A DNA stretch of 7,334 nt, from contig CAIKKV010000051.1 in NCBI GenBank assembly GCA_903828035.1, forward strand, positions 1 to 7,334, written 5' to 3'. Below the pieces are notes generated by a model. That model searched no databases. It was not told where the DNA came from and saw nothing but the letters and a program-made list of their open reading frames with translations. The first letter of the stretch is position 1, and the number at the start of each line of letters is the position of its first letter. Below, one piece after another: positions 1 through 7,334 of the stretch. The translations under genes were made by a program, and so were the position numbers. Source of the DNA: an uncultured bacterium (lineage in GTDB: Bacteria > Verrucomicrobiota > Kiritimatiellia > CAIKKV01).

Positions 1-342
1 CGGCGGCCTCGCAGGGCTTGCCGTCGCGGATCTTCTCGATCGCGCTCTCGCAGCCCAGGATGCGGCTGCGCACAATGTGGGACGCCCACCCCGGATAGTC
101 CACCTCCACGGACTCCAGGATCTCCAGGGCATCCCCGTACGCCGCGGACGCCTTCGCCGGATCGCCGGACTTCCAGGCCTGCTCGGCCCGGGTCATGAGG
201 ACATAGCTCTGGCCCAGCCGCTCGCTGGCGCCGGGCGCGGCCTCCCCTTTTTCATCCGCCTTCGGCGCCGCCGGAGCCGGCGCGGCCAGGACCGGAGCGC
301 CGGCAGCCACCATCGATACGATCATCCACATCCATGAGCGGG

Positions 343-346
<4 letters not shown>
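1..346 (-). CDS. Secreted Ala/Pro-rich protein, possibly TPR-like (partial, C-terminus off window)
   Basis: The ATG at 346-344 overlaps the regulator's TGA (345-343) in an ATGA junction. A strong GGAGGA ribosome binding site (complement of 355-360) sits 8 bases upstream, inside the regulator's last codons. The frame stays open to the left edge, giving 115 residues. The N-terminus looks like a Sec signal peptide: MTRSW, then a hydrophobic stretch to about residue 21 ending in VLA, a plausible cleavage site. An Ala/Pro/Lys/Glu-rich linker follows (about 22-40), then a helical region (about 45-115). The segment around SGDPAKASAAYGDALEILE has the alternating small and large residues of a tetratricopeptide-type helix pair. 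The protein is probably periplasmic or anchored at the envelope. As the fourth gene of the lipoprotein/two-component operon it may be an envelope partner of that system. The secretion call is fairly safe; the TPR call is tentative. Confidence 0.75.
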
Positions 347-1761
<1,415 letters not shown>

Positions 1762-1771
1762 AATTCCTTTT

Positions 1772-2959
1772 CTAGACCGGTTTCGCTTCCGGCTCGGCCG
1801 GGCCTTCGAGCAGCCTCAGCCGGCGGGCGTGCAGCGGCAGGGAGAGGATCACCGCCGTGCCCTTGCCCGGCTCGCTCACCAGCTTCACCCGGCCCCCGTG
1901 CTCCTGCATGATCCGCTGCACGATCATCAGGCCCAGCCCGTTGCCCGTGGTCTTCGTGGTGAAATAGGGTTCGAAGATCCGGCCCATCGCGTCCGGATCG
2001 ACGCCCGGCCCGCTGTCCTGGAAGGTCACCTCCAGGTCCGCCTCGCGGACCGACAGGGAGATGTCGATCCGGCCGCCGGAGGTCAGCGCCTCGAGGGCGT
2101 TCTTGATGACGTTGAAAAAGGCCTGCTTGACCTGCTCCCTGTCCGCCGGCACGGTCGGCAGGGGCTCATGCAAATCCAGGTTGACCGTGATGCCGCGGTT
2201 TTCAATCTCCTGCTTGAGCAGCGTCAGCGTTTCCCGGAGGACCAACTCGAGGCGGACGGGGCCCAGCTTCGGGCGGACGGGCCGGATGGCGCGGAGAAAC
2301 TGGGCGATGATGGCGTCCAGGCGGGTCACCTCGGAGCGGGCGATATCCACCATCTCGCCCAGGGCCGCGCGCCGCCCGGGATCGGGCAGCGCGTTCACCT
2401 CGCGCTCGAGCAGCTGCAGGTGGATGGTCAGCGCGTTCAGGGGATTGCCGATCTCGTGGGCCACGCCGGCGGCCAGGAGCCGGACCGCGTTCAGCCGCTC
2501 GGACTCGACCATCGAGGCCGCCGATTCGCGCTCGGGGGTGACGTCGCGCAGGATCACCACCGCGCCGGAGGCGCGCTTCTCGACCATGGCCAGCGGCACC
2601 ACGTAGAAATTGACGATCCGGTGGCGCGGGTAGGTGACCTCCAGCTCCTGTTTCACGAGCCGGGTCCACTCCCCGCCGTCGAACCCCAGGAGCTTCTTCC
2701 AGTCCAGCTCGCGCAGGTGCTTCGAGGCGTGCTGGCCCCGCACGGCATCGGGAACAAGGCCCAGCAGATCCCCCGCGGCGCGGTTGATGTAGCTGATCCG
2801 CCCCTCCTCGTCCAGCACGAGGATGCCCTCCTGGATGGCCTGGAAGATCGTCTCCAGCAGTCCCTTTTCCTGGGCCAGGCGAAGGAAGTAGGTCTGGAGG
2901 CTTTCCGGGTCGAGCCGGTCGATCCGATCCATCAATTTGTCGAGAAATCCGGCTTTCAT
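1772..2959 (-). CDS. Cytosolic PAS-domain sensor histidine kinase
   Basis: This 395-residue kinase has no hydrophobic membrane segment, so it is probably cytosolic. Order: an amphipathic helical N-terminus (1-35); a PAS domain (about 36-140, with EGILVLDEEGRISYINRAA at its start and VVILRDVTPE at its end); a HisKA dimerisation helix with phospho-acceptor H168 in AHEIGNPLN; and a GHKL ATPase domain with N-box N283/N287, G1 box DSGPG at 315-319, F-box FEPYFTTK at 329-336 and G2 box GNGLGL at 339-344. All catalytic boxes are intact. It should autophosphorylate on H168 and pass the phosphate to D54 of the regulator just downstream. The ATG at 2959 overlaps the lipoprotein stop as ATGA. No Shine-Dalgarno sequence precedes it (upstream bases are CCCGCGCC), so translation is probably coupled to the lipoprotein. 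The frame stays open far upstream over the lipoprotein, but that extension is a high-GC shadow; homology begins near this ATG. The PAS ligand cannot be told from sequence. Confidence 0.95.
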   Translation of the reverse strand: MKAGFLDKLMDRIDRLDPESLQTYFLRLAQEKGLLETIFQAIQEGILVLDEEGRISYINRAAGDLLGLVPDAVRGQHASKHLRELDWKKLLGFDGGEWTRLVKQELEVTYPRHRIVNFYVVPLAMVEKRASGAVVILRDVTPERESAASMVESERLNAVRLLAAGVAHEIGNPLNALTIHLQLLEREVNALPDPGRRAALGEMVDIARSEVTRLDAIIAQFLRAIRPVRPKLGPVRLELVLRETLTLLKQEIENRGITVNLDLHEPLPTVPADREQVKQAFFNVIKNALEALTSGGRIDISLSVREADLEVTFQDSGPGVDPDAMGRIFEPYFTTKTTGNGLGLMIVQRIMQEHGGRVKLVSEPGKGTAVILSLPLHARRLRLLEGPAEPEAKPV

Positions 2960-3921
2960 GGCGCGGGCACGGGCGGTTCGAGCGGCTCCAGGAACTGGCC
3001 GCGGGCGAAGCCCGAGCCCTTGACGGGCGAGGCCGTGGAAATGCGATCGGCGACCCCCTCCACCCGGAGCGTGCCCACCACGGCGCCCGGCAGCCAGGTC
3101 AGCAAGTCGCCCGTGCTGGGATCCGTCACCGGCACGGGATTCTTGCGCACGCGGTAGAGGCGGCCGATCTCGAAGCCGTCCGCCAGGCCGCCATTCAAGA
3201 TGATGGAGCCCTCCTCGGAGCCGCAGATCATGGGCTGCCAGTACTGAAGGGGAATGTCGCGCAGCAGCTGGCGCACCCCGCTGCGGATGGCCTCGCGCGT
3301 GGCCGAGCCGAGCGGCGTCCGGTAGAAGGCCTCCCCGCCGAAGCGGACCCCCTTGTACTCGGCTTCGATGCCCGCCTCGCGCGCGTAGGCGTGGCCCACG
3401 CAGGGCACGGACCCGAGAATGACGCCGGTCTCCACGTCCACGACCGTCATGCTCAGCGACACCTGCGCCACGTAGCCCCGCCCGAACAGGAACAGGCGGC
3501 GCATGGCCACGAGGAACGAGCCGCCGCCCACATGGGTGAAATCGTTGATTTCGCCGCGGATCAGGAAGCGGCAGTTCTTGAGCTGGCCCGCCGCCGCTCG
3601 TCCCTCTTTCCGGAACATCGGGTTGTTCTGCAGGTTCAGCTCGCTGATGATCTGGTTCAGGTTCTGGCGCTCCAGCACCTCGTAGCGCTTGCTTTTCTTC
3701 AGCTCCAGCACCAGGAGGTCGGCGATGCCGTCGCCGATCTGCCACTGCCCCTCGAAGCCCGAGCGGTTGGCAAAGGAGGAGACGGCCACCACCGGCTTGA
3801 GCGGGCGGGTGACAAACGGCTCGGGAGGCGGCGGGATCAGGGCCGGGGGACTGGCGCACCCGGCCGCCAGCATAACGGCCAGAAACGCGATTCCCGGCAG
3901 GCGCCGGAGCATGGAAGCCAT
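2956..3921 (-). CDS. CsgG-family outer-membrane lipoprotein with FlgT-like C-terminal module
   Basis: I chose the ATG at 3921 because GGAAAGG lies 6 bases upstream. It gives MASMLRRLPG, a hydrophobic stretch and the lipobox LAAGC with C22 as the lipidated residue (321 residues). In-frame ATGs at 3957, 3927 and 3912 are alternatives: 3927 abuts the ribosome binding site and 3957 would give an overlong leader. After a Pro-rich linker, residues about 40-230 resemble the CsgG fold: VAVSSFANRSG, the YEVLERQNLNQIISE segment, RFLIRGEINDF, the VVDVETGVILGS strand pair and a SATREAIRSGVRQL helix. Residues about 235-315 resemble the FlgT C-terminal module (EGSIILNGGLADGFEIGRLYRV, then DPSTGDLL and VVGTLRVEGV). 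CsgG itself forms an outer-membrane secretion pore for curli; this protein may be a pore or an envelope assembly factor. No curli subunit genes are visible. First gene of the operon, divergent from the recD2-like gene. Confidence 0.85.
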   Translation of the reverse strand: MASMLRRLPGIAFLAVMLAAGCASPPALIPPPPEPFVTRPLKPVVAVSSFANRSGFEGQWQIGDGIADLLVLELKKSKRYEVLERQNLNQIISELNLQNNPMFRKEGRAAAGQLKNCRFLIRGEINDFTHVGGGSFLVAMRRLFLFGRGYVAQVSLSMTVVDVETGVILGSVPCVGHAYAREAGIEAEYKGVRFGGEAFYRTPLGSATREAIRSGVRQLLRDIPLQYWQPMICGSEEGSIILNGGLADGFEIGRLYRVRKNPVPVTDPSTGDLLTWLPGAVVGTLRVEGVADRISTASPVKGSGFARGQFLEPLEPPVPAP

Positions 3922-3955
3922 AGACATCCTTTCCAGTATCCACTCTTGTCCGGCC

Positions 3956-3984
3956 ATTATGATTCATGCTAAGGTAAAACGCAA
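3956..3984 (-). promoter_or_regulatory. Sigma-70-type promoter for the lipoprotein/two-component operon
   Basis: On the minus strand a TTGCGT -35 box (complement of 3979-3984) is followed after 17 bases by a CATAAT -10 box (complement of 3956-3961). The spacing is ideal and the -10 matches 5 of 6 consensus bases; the -35 matches 3 of 6. The predicted transcript would start near 3949, leaving a leader of about 28 bases before the ATG at 3921. On the plus strand a TATGAT (3958-3963) overlaps the same spot and could be a -10 for the recD2-like gene, but no -35 box is seen for it. Confidence 0.5.
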
Positions 3985-3994
3985 ATTGGAAATT

Positions 3995-4009
3995 GTGACA
4001 TTCTGTCAC
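3995..4009. promoter_or_regulatory. Perfect 15-base palindrome, candidate operator
   Basis: The sequence GTGACA-TTC-TGTCAC has two perfect 6-base arms around a 3-base centre at 4002. It lies 10 bases upstream of the -35 box of the minus-strand promoter, so its centre is about 53 bases before the predicted start, a position usual for an activator. It also sits 25 bases before the recD2-like ATG. The half-site resembles CRP/FNR-type TGTGA, but the spacing is one base off the CRP consensus. A Fis-type or other dimeric regulator is equally possible. An adjoining tandem AAATTG pair (3983-3988 and 3990-3995) may be part of the same site. Confidence 0.45.
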
Positions 4010-4033
4010 GTCCGGGGGGAGTCGTTGCAGGGC

Positions 4034-5149
4034 ATGGAATCAACCGCAAAGGATCCGGGCGCAGAGGCGCCTGAAATCGTGACGGGCACGGTGGAGCGCA
4101 TCGTGTACCGCAACGAGGAGACGGGCTATACGATCTGCGCCATCCAGCCGGCCCGGCGGGCTCCCGAGATCGTTGTCGCCGGCACCTGCGGCGCCGTCTG
4201 GGAAGGCGAACTCCTGAAAGCCGAGGGCCGCTGGGAGAATCACCCGCGCCACGGCAAGCAGTTCACCGCCGCCTCCATCACCTGCGTGGCGCCGCTCGAC
4301 CCCACGGGCATCGAGAAATACCTCGGCAGCGGCCTGATTCCCGGCATCGGCAAGGTGATGGCCCAGCGGCTGGTGAAGAAGTTCGGGCTCGACACGCTCC
4401 GCATCATCGACAAGGAGTCCGGGCGCCTGCGGGAGGTGGAGGGCATCGGGGAAAAGCGGCGCGAGGAAATCCGCAAATCGTGGATCGAGCAGCACGCCAT
4501 CCGCGACATCATGATCTTCCTCCAGTCCCACGGCGTGGGGCTGGCCCAGGCGCACCGGATCTACAAGCAGTACGGGGACCAGGCCATCGCCATGGTCCAG
4601 GCCAACCCCTACCGGCTCAGCCGCGACGTCTGGGGCATCGGGTTCAAGTCCGCGGACCGCATCGCCTCGACGCTCGGCATTCCGCACGACTCCCCCCTGC
4701 GGGCGCGCGCCGGCGTGCTCTACGTGCTGGAGACCTTCAACGAGGAAGGCGACTGCTACACCCCCCGCCCCGAGCTGGCCGAAACCGCCGAAACGCTCCT
4801 TGGCATTTCCAGGGACAAGATCGAGCAGGCGATTACCGACGAGGCGTCCTCCGGCACGCTGGCGGAAGAGCGGGGCAACCTCTATCTCGCCCCCATGTTC
4901 GAGGCGGAAAAAGGGGTGGCCCTCCGCCTGCAGCGCCTGCTGAAAGCCCCGGTTCCGGCGGGCGTTGAGCCGCCCGACGCCGCCCTGGCGCGGGCCGAGC
5001 AGAAGATGGGCATCGCCTTTGCGCCCGGCCAGCGGGACGCGCTCCGGCTGGCCCTCCAGAACAAGGTGTCCATCATCACCGGCGGTCCGGGCGTGGGCAA
5101 AACGACCATCGTGCGCGCGCTGGTGGATGCGTTCCAGGCCGGCGGCTGA
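4034..5149 (+). CDS. recD2: RecD2-type DNA helicase, N-terminal part (gene broken by frameshift)
   Basis: This 371-residue piece is the front half of a RecD2 (RecD/TraA family, YrrC-like) 5'-3' DNA helicase. Residues about 14-86 form the N-terminal beta domain (EIVTGTVERIVYRNEETGYT). Helix-hairpin-helix elements follow: IPGIGKVMA near 102-110, VEGIGEKRREEI near 135-146, and a NPYRL...WGIGFKSADRIA segment at 191-211. Helicase domain 1 then begins, with the glutamine motif Q333 and Walker A GGPGVGKT at 350-357. The frame hits TGA at 5147-5149, straight after VDAFQAGG, where RecD2 proteins continue into motif Ia. This piece has Walker A but no Walker B, so it cannot be an active helicase alone. 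The start at 4034 places the conserved beta domain 14 residues in. The ribosome binding site is weak: GGGGGGA lies about 13 bases away and CAGGG 1-3 bases away. RecD2 is known for DNA repair and replication-fork work without RecBC. Confidence 0.9.
   Translation: MESTAKDPGAEAPEIVTGTVERIVYRNEETGYTICAIQPARRAPEIVVAGTCGAVWEGELLKAEGRWENHPRHGKQFTAASITCVAPLDPTGIEKYLGSGLIPGIGKVMAQRLVKKFGLDTLRIIDKESGRLREVEGIGEKRREEIRKSWIEQHAIRDIMIFLQSHGVGLAQAHRIYKQYGDQAIAMVQANPYRLSRDVWGIGFKSADRIASTLGIPHDSPLRARAGVLYVLETFNEEGDCYTPRPELAETAETLLGISRDKIEQAITDEASSGTLAEERGNLYLAPMFEAEKGVALRLQRLLKAPVPAGVEPPDAALARAEQKMGIAFAPGQRDALRLALQNKVSIITGGPGVGKTTIVRALVDAFQAGG
5141..5149 (+). other. Frameshift junction inside the recD2-like gene
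   Basis: The upstream frame reads GCC GGC GGC TGA. The rest of the protein continues in the frame one base back, starting CTG AAC GTC TGC at 5146 (LNVCLAAPTGRAAKR). Adding one base in the GGCGGCTG stretch (for example one more G or C) gives an unbroken QAGGLNV or QAGRLNV, exactly what the family has between motifs I and Ia. There is no X-XXY-YYZ slippery heptamer here and no obvious stimulatory pseudoknot. A missing base in the assembly, or a real recent mutation, is the simplest reading. Confidence 0.85.
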
Positions 5150-6213
5150 ACGTCTGCCTCGCCGCCCCCACCGGCCGCGCCGCCAAGCGGCTGGAGGAAT
5201 CAACTGGCCGCGAGGCCAAAACCCTTCACCGCCTGTTGAAGTTCAACCCCGCCAAGCGGCAGTTCGACCACAACCCCGAGCATCCCCTCCCCGCCGACGT
5301 GCTGATCCTCGACGAAACGTCCATGATCGACATCGTCCTCATGCACACCGTCCTGAAGGCGCTGGCGGACAAGACCCGGCTTGTGCTGGTGGGCGACGTG
5401 GACCAGCTCCCCAGCGTGGGCCCCGGCAACGTGCTGCGCGACCTCATCGACTCCGGGGTCGTCCCCTGCGCCCGGCTCAACACGATCTTCCGGCAGGGCA
5501 AGGACAGCTGGATCGTCCTGAACGCCCACCGCGTCAACCAGGGGGACAGCCTGGAGCTGCCGCCCAAGGGCCCCGAGCTTTCGGATTTCTATTTCATCGA
5601 GCAGGAAGAGCCGGAGGACCTGATCCGCTCGCTGGTCAGCCTGATCACCGACCGCATCCCCGCCCGCTTCAAGCTTAACCCGCGCTCCGACGTCCAGGTC
5701 CTCACCCCCATGCGGAAGAACCAGCTGGGCTCCGAGAACCTGAACCGCGTCCTGCAGGAGGCGCTGAACCCCTCGGCTCCCAGCCTGGAGCGCTTTGGCC
5801 GCCGCTACCGCGAAGGCGACCGGGTCATCCAGATCCGCAACAACTACGACAAGAACGTGTTCAACGGCGACATCGGCCTGATCCACGGGATCGAGGCGGA
5901 AGCCCAGAAGGTCACGGTCGACTTCGACGGGACCCGGGTGACCTACGAAGCGGGCGAGCTGGACGAGCTGGACCTGGCCTATGCCTGCTCCATCCACAAA
6001 TCCCAGGGCAGCGAGTATCCGGCCGTGATCATCCTCATGGCCACCCAGCACTTCAAGCTGCTGCAGCGGAACCTGCTTTACACGGCCATCACGCGGGGGA
6101 AAAAACTGGTTTGTCTTGTGGGATCGCGAAAAGCCGTGTATATAGCCATTAAAAATAACCGCATGACCCAGAGGCGCACCGGCCTGCAAGACCGGCTGAC
6201 CGGCCGCCTCTGA
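5146..6213 (+). CDS. recD2: RecD2-type DNA helicase, C-terminal part (gene broken by frameshift)
   Basis: This is the rest of the helicase, about 355 residues in the shifted frame, so both parts sum to about 727 residues, normal for RecD2. Motifs in order: Ia AAPTGRAAKR (5161-5190), Walker B as LILDETSMID (DE at 5311-5316), motif III VGDVDQLPSVGPGNV (from 5389), IFRQGKDS (motif IV region), a beta insert around REGDRVIQIRNNYDKNVFNGD (5812-5877), motif V AYACSIHKSQGSEYPAVI (from about 5980) and motif VI LLYTAITRGKK (6075-6107). All are intact, so the protein has not decayed apart from the one frameshift. This frame has no ATG, GTG or TTG before 5236 that would keep motif Ia, so a separate functional start is unlikely. 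The first listed base marks where homology resumes, not a start codon. The tail KNNRMTQRRTGLQDRL is basic. Confidence 0.88.
   Translation: MNVCLAAPTGRAAKRLEESTGREAKTLHRLLKFNPAKRQFDHNPEHPLPADVLILDETSMIDIVLMHTVLKALADKTRLVLVGDVDQLPSVGPGNVLRDLIDSGVVPCARLNTIFRQGKDSWIVLNAHRVNQGDSLELPPKGPELSDFYFIEQEEPEDLIRSLVSLITDRIPARFKLNPRSDVQVLTPMRKNQLGSENLNRVLQEALNPSAPSLERFGRRYREGDRVIQIRNNYDKNVFNGDIGLIHGIEAEAQKVTVDFDGTRVTYEAGELDELDLAYACSIHKSQGSEYPAVIILMATQHFKLLQRNLLYTAITRGKKLVCLVGSRKAVYIAIKNNRMTQRRTGLQDRLTGRL
6116..6144 (+). promoter_or_regulatory. Possible weak promoter for the PTS IIA gene
   Basis: Inside the 3' end of the recD2-like gene, TTGTGG (6116-6121) and TATATA (6139-6144) are 17 bases apart, in a local AT-rich patch that stands out from the GC-rich surroundings. 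The start would be near 6151, about 87 bases before the GTG at 6238. Both boxes are imperfect (3 of 6 and 4 of 6), and the gene could simply be read through from recD2. Confidence 0.25.
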
Positions 6214-6237
6214 CCGTTTTCGAAAGGCTGACGTCCC

Positions 6238-6684
6238 GTGAACCTGAAACAGGTGCTCGATCCCCAAACCATCCGCCTTGAGCTGGCCGGAACCACCAAG
6301 CAGTCAATCATCGAGGAACTGCTGGACCTGCTGGTCAAATCCGGAAAGCTGACGGATCGGGCCGAAGCCCTGAAAGCCGTGCTGGAGCGCGAGTCCAAGA
6401 TGTCGACGGCCATCCAGAACGGCGTGGCCATCCCGCATGCCAAAACCGACTCCGTCACCGAGCTGGTGACGGCGATCGGCCTGTCGCCCAAAGGGGTGAA
6501 CTTTGAATCGCTGGACGGCAAGCCCTCGCAGATCTTCATCATGACCCTTTCGCCCAAGTCCCGGCTGGGGCCCCACATCCAGTTTCTCTCCTCCATCAGC
6601 CAGTCGCTCGATGATGCCGCCATCCGCCGCACCCTGCTTCGCGCCAAAACGCCCCAGGAAGTCATCGCCCTGCTGACGGCCTGA
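6238..6684 (+). CDS. PTS EIIA protein of the fructose/mannitol/PtsN family
   Basis: This stand-alone 148-residue EIIA domain is full length for the PTS_EIIA type-2 family. The phosphorylated histidine is H67 in GVAIPHAKTDSV, preceded by the helix with LERESKMSTAIQNG. The back half FIMTLSPKSRLGPHIQFLSSISQSL is also typical, with a second conserved histidine (H112). EIIA receives phosphate from HPr and either passes it to EIIB for sugar uptake or, in PtsN-like proteins, acts as a regulatory switch. No EIIB, EIIC, HPr or EI gene is beside it, so a regulatory role is more likely, but PtsN versus a fructose EIIA cannot be settled here. I chose GTG at 6238, with AAAGG (6223-6227) 10 bases upstream. 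The gene begins 24 bases after the recD2 stop and ends one base before the next ATG, so it is probably in one transcript with both neighbours. Confidence 0.93.
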   Translation: MNLKQVLDPQTIRLELAGTTKQSIIEELLDLLVKSGKLTDRAEALKAVLERESKMSTAIQNGVAIPHAKTDSVTELVTAIGLSPKGVNFESLDGKPSQIFIMTLSPKSRLGPHIQFLSSISQSLDDAAIRRTLLRAKTPQEVIALLTA

Positions 6685-6685
6685 C

Positions 6686-7300
6686 ATGAAGGCCCGCCTC
6701 ATCCCCGAGACGCCGTTTGGCCCGGTGGCGCTTGTCTGGACGGTGCGCAACGACCGGCCCCTCCTGGTCCGCGTCCTGCTGTCCAGTCCCGGCCTTCCCG
6801 CCGACAGGCAGCTTCCGGGCGGCTATCCCGGCGTGGCGTATGCCTCCTGCCTGGAAATTGACGAGGTGGCCCGGGAGATCCACGCTTTCCTTGAGGGAGC
6901 GGACATCCGGATCTCCCTCGACCTGGCCGACCTGGGCTCCTGCACCGCCTTCCAGCAGTCCGTGCTGCGCGCCGGGCACGGGATTCCGCGGGGAAGCGCC
7001 ACCACCTACCGCCGGCTCGCGGAGCACCTGGGAAAGCCCGGGGGGGCGCGCGCCGCGGGGAACGCCCTGGCGAACAATCCGTTCCCCCTCCTCGTGCCCT
7101 GCCACCGGGCCATCCGCTCCGACGGCCGCCTGGGCGGGTTTCAGGGCGGCCTGGCCATGAAACGCGCCTTGCTGGAAAACGAGGGAATGGCGGTCGATCA
7201 GGAAAATCGCGTTTTCCTGAAATATGAGATTGACGACAGGCCGTCGCTTCCCCTATATTTAAAACCCATTGAAGTAAGGCCGGAGAATAACACCGGCTGA
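6686..7300 (+). CDS. ogt: Methylated-DNA--protein-cysteine S-methyltransferase (Ogt/MGMT family)
   Basis: This 204-residue suicide DNA-repair protein takes alkyl groups from O6-alkylguanine (and O4-alkylthymine) onto its own cysteine. The acceptor is C139 in LVPCHRAI. The rest of the active site matches the family by spacing: H140, E166 in LENEG, N131 in ANNP, the arginine finger R122 in GGARAAGNA, and Y108 in TTYRRLAEHLG, which is in the helix-turn-helix that binds DNA. Residues 1-85 form the weakly conserved N-terminal domain (PFGPVALVW). After GLAMKRALLENEG there is an extra tail of about 37 residues (FLKYEIDDRPSLPLYLKPI) encoded by AT-richer DNA that also holds a promoter. The ATG is one base after the EIIA stop and has no good ribosome binding site, so translation is probably coupled. 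Neighbouring recD2 and this gene both serve DNA repair. The Ada N-terminal domain is absent. Confidence 0.94.
   Translation: MKARLIPETPFGPVALVWTVRNDRPLLVRVLLSSPGLPADRQLPGGYPGVAYASCLEIDEVAREIHAFLEGADIRISLDLADLGSCTAFQQSVLRAGHGIPRGSATTYRRLAEHLGKPGGARAAGNALANNPFPLLVPCHRAIRSDGRLGGFQGGLAMKRALLENEGMAVDQENRVFLKYEIDDRPSLPLYLKPIEVRPENNTG
7230..7259 (+). promoter_or_regulatory. Sigma-70-type promoter for the next gene, inside ogt
   Basis: TTGACG (7230-7235) and TATATT (7254-7259) each match 5 of 6 consensus bases and are 18 bases apart, a good sigma-70 promoter. The predicted start is near 7266, about 49 bases before the likely GTG start at 7315. The surrounding DNA is AT-rich for this genome. It would let the downstream gene be expressed apart from the recD2/EIIA/ogt unit. 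Confidence 0.55.
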
Positions 7301-7314
7301 GTCAGGAAGGGAGC

Positions 7315-7334
7315 GTGATTTCCAGCGTGATTCA
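7315..7334 (+). CDS. Probable start of the next gene (only first codons in window)
   Basis: A strong purine-rich AGGAAGGGAG (7304-7313) precedes GTG at 7315, and the frame reads MISSVI to the window edge. A second in-frame GTG at 7327 arises from a 9-base direct repeat AGCGTGATT (7312-7320 and 7324-7332). Too little is present to say what it encodes. The promoter at 7230-7259 supports a gene starting here. Confidence 0.45.

Noticed and set aside
1772..4009. One 745-residue minus-strand protein joining a long N-terminal part to the kinase
   Set aside because: The part upstream of 2959 overlaps the lipoprotein in another frame and is Arg/Gly/Pro/Ala-rich with no motif. The lipoprotein has a lipobox and clear family features, so the kinase starts at 2959.
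3995..4009. Canonical CRP site
   Set aside because: The TGTGA and TCAC half-sites are 7 bases apart instead of 6, and the final base does not match, so only a generic palindrome is claimed.
3922..4033. Sigma-54 (-24/-12) promoter for the two-component operon
   Set aside because: No GG-N10-GC pair with the flanking consensus was found on either strand of the region. A sigma-70-type promoter fits better.
5141..5160. Programmed -1 frameshifting of recD2
   Set aside because: The site lacks a slippery heptamer and an obvious downstream structure, and recD2 is not known to be recoded. A missing base is simpler.
6214..6237. Terminator between the helicase and EIIA genes
   Set aside because: The 24-base gap has no GC-rich inverted repeat followed by a T run.
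4040..6267. Two long minus-strand frames (387 and 355 codons) opposite the helicase gene
   Set aside because: They are antisense to strongly conserved helicase motifs and have shadow-type composition without domains.

Overview
The window is high-GC DNA (G+C clearly above 60% by eye) with dense gene packing, very short intergenic gaps and Gram-negative traits: a lipobox outer-membrane-type lipoprotein, a sigma-54-type activator and a signal-peptide protein. No gene in it fixes the taxon. The mix of a CsgG/FlgT-type lipoprotein, a soluble PAS histidine kinase, an NtrC-type regulator and a stand-alone PTS IIA protein would fit the PVC group (Verrucomicrobiota/Kiritimatiellota) or a deltaproteobacterium-like lineage. 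That is a guess from gene content only.

Left half (1-3921, minus strand): a four-gene operon read right to left. The order is a CsgG-family lipoprotein with a FlgT-like C-terminal module, a cytosolic PAS histidine kinase, an NtrC-family response regulator, and a secreted Ala/Pro-rich protein that runs off the left edge. Two junctions are 4-base ATGA overlaps and the third is a 10-base gap, so the four products are probably made together. The last gene (1-346) starts inside the regulator's stop region and has a strong GGAGGA ribosome binding site.

Middle (3922-4033): a divergent control region of 112 bases. It has a recognisable sigma-70-type promoter for the lipoprotein operon and a perfect 15-base palindrome (GTGACA-TTC-TGTCAC) just upstream of its -35 box.

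Right half (4034-7334, plus strand): a RecD2-type DNA helicase gene broken by one frameshift between helicase motifs I and Ia, a PTS fructose/nitrogen-type EIIA protein, and an Ogt/MGMT-type DNA alkyl-repair protein, spaced by 24 and 1 bases. A good sigma-70-type promoter lies inside the 3' end of the ogt-like gene and points at a next gene whose probable GTG start is at 7315.

The items most worth a second look are the lipoprotein/two-component/secreted-protein operon with its palindrome, and the recD2 frameshift. I see no mobile element, CRISPR array, tRNA or rRNA.
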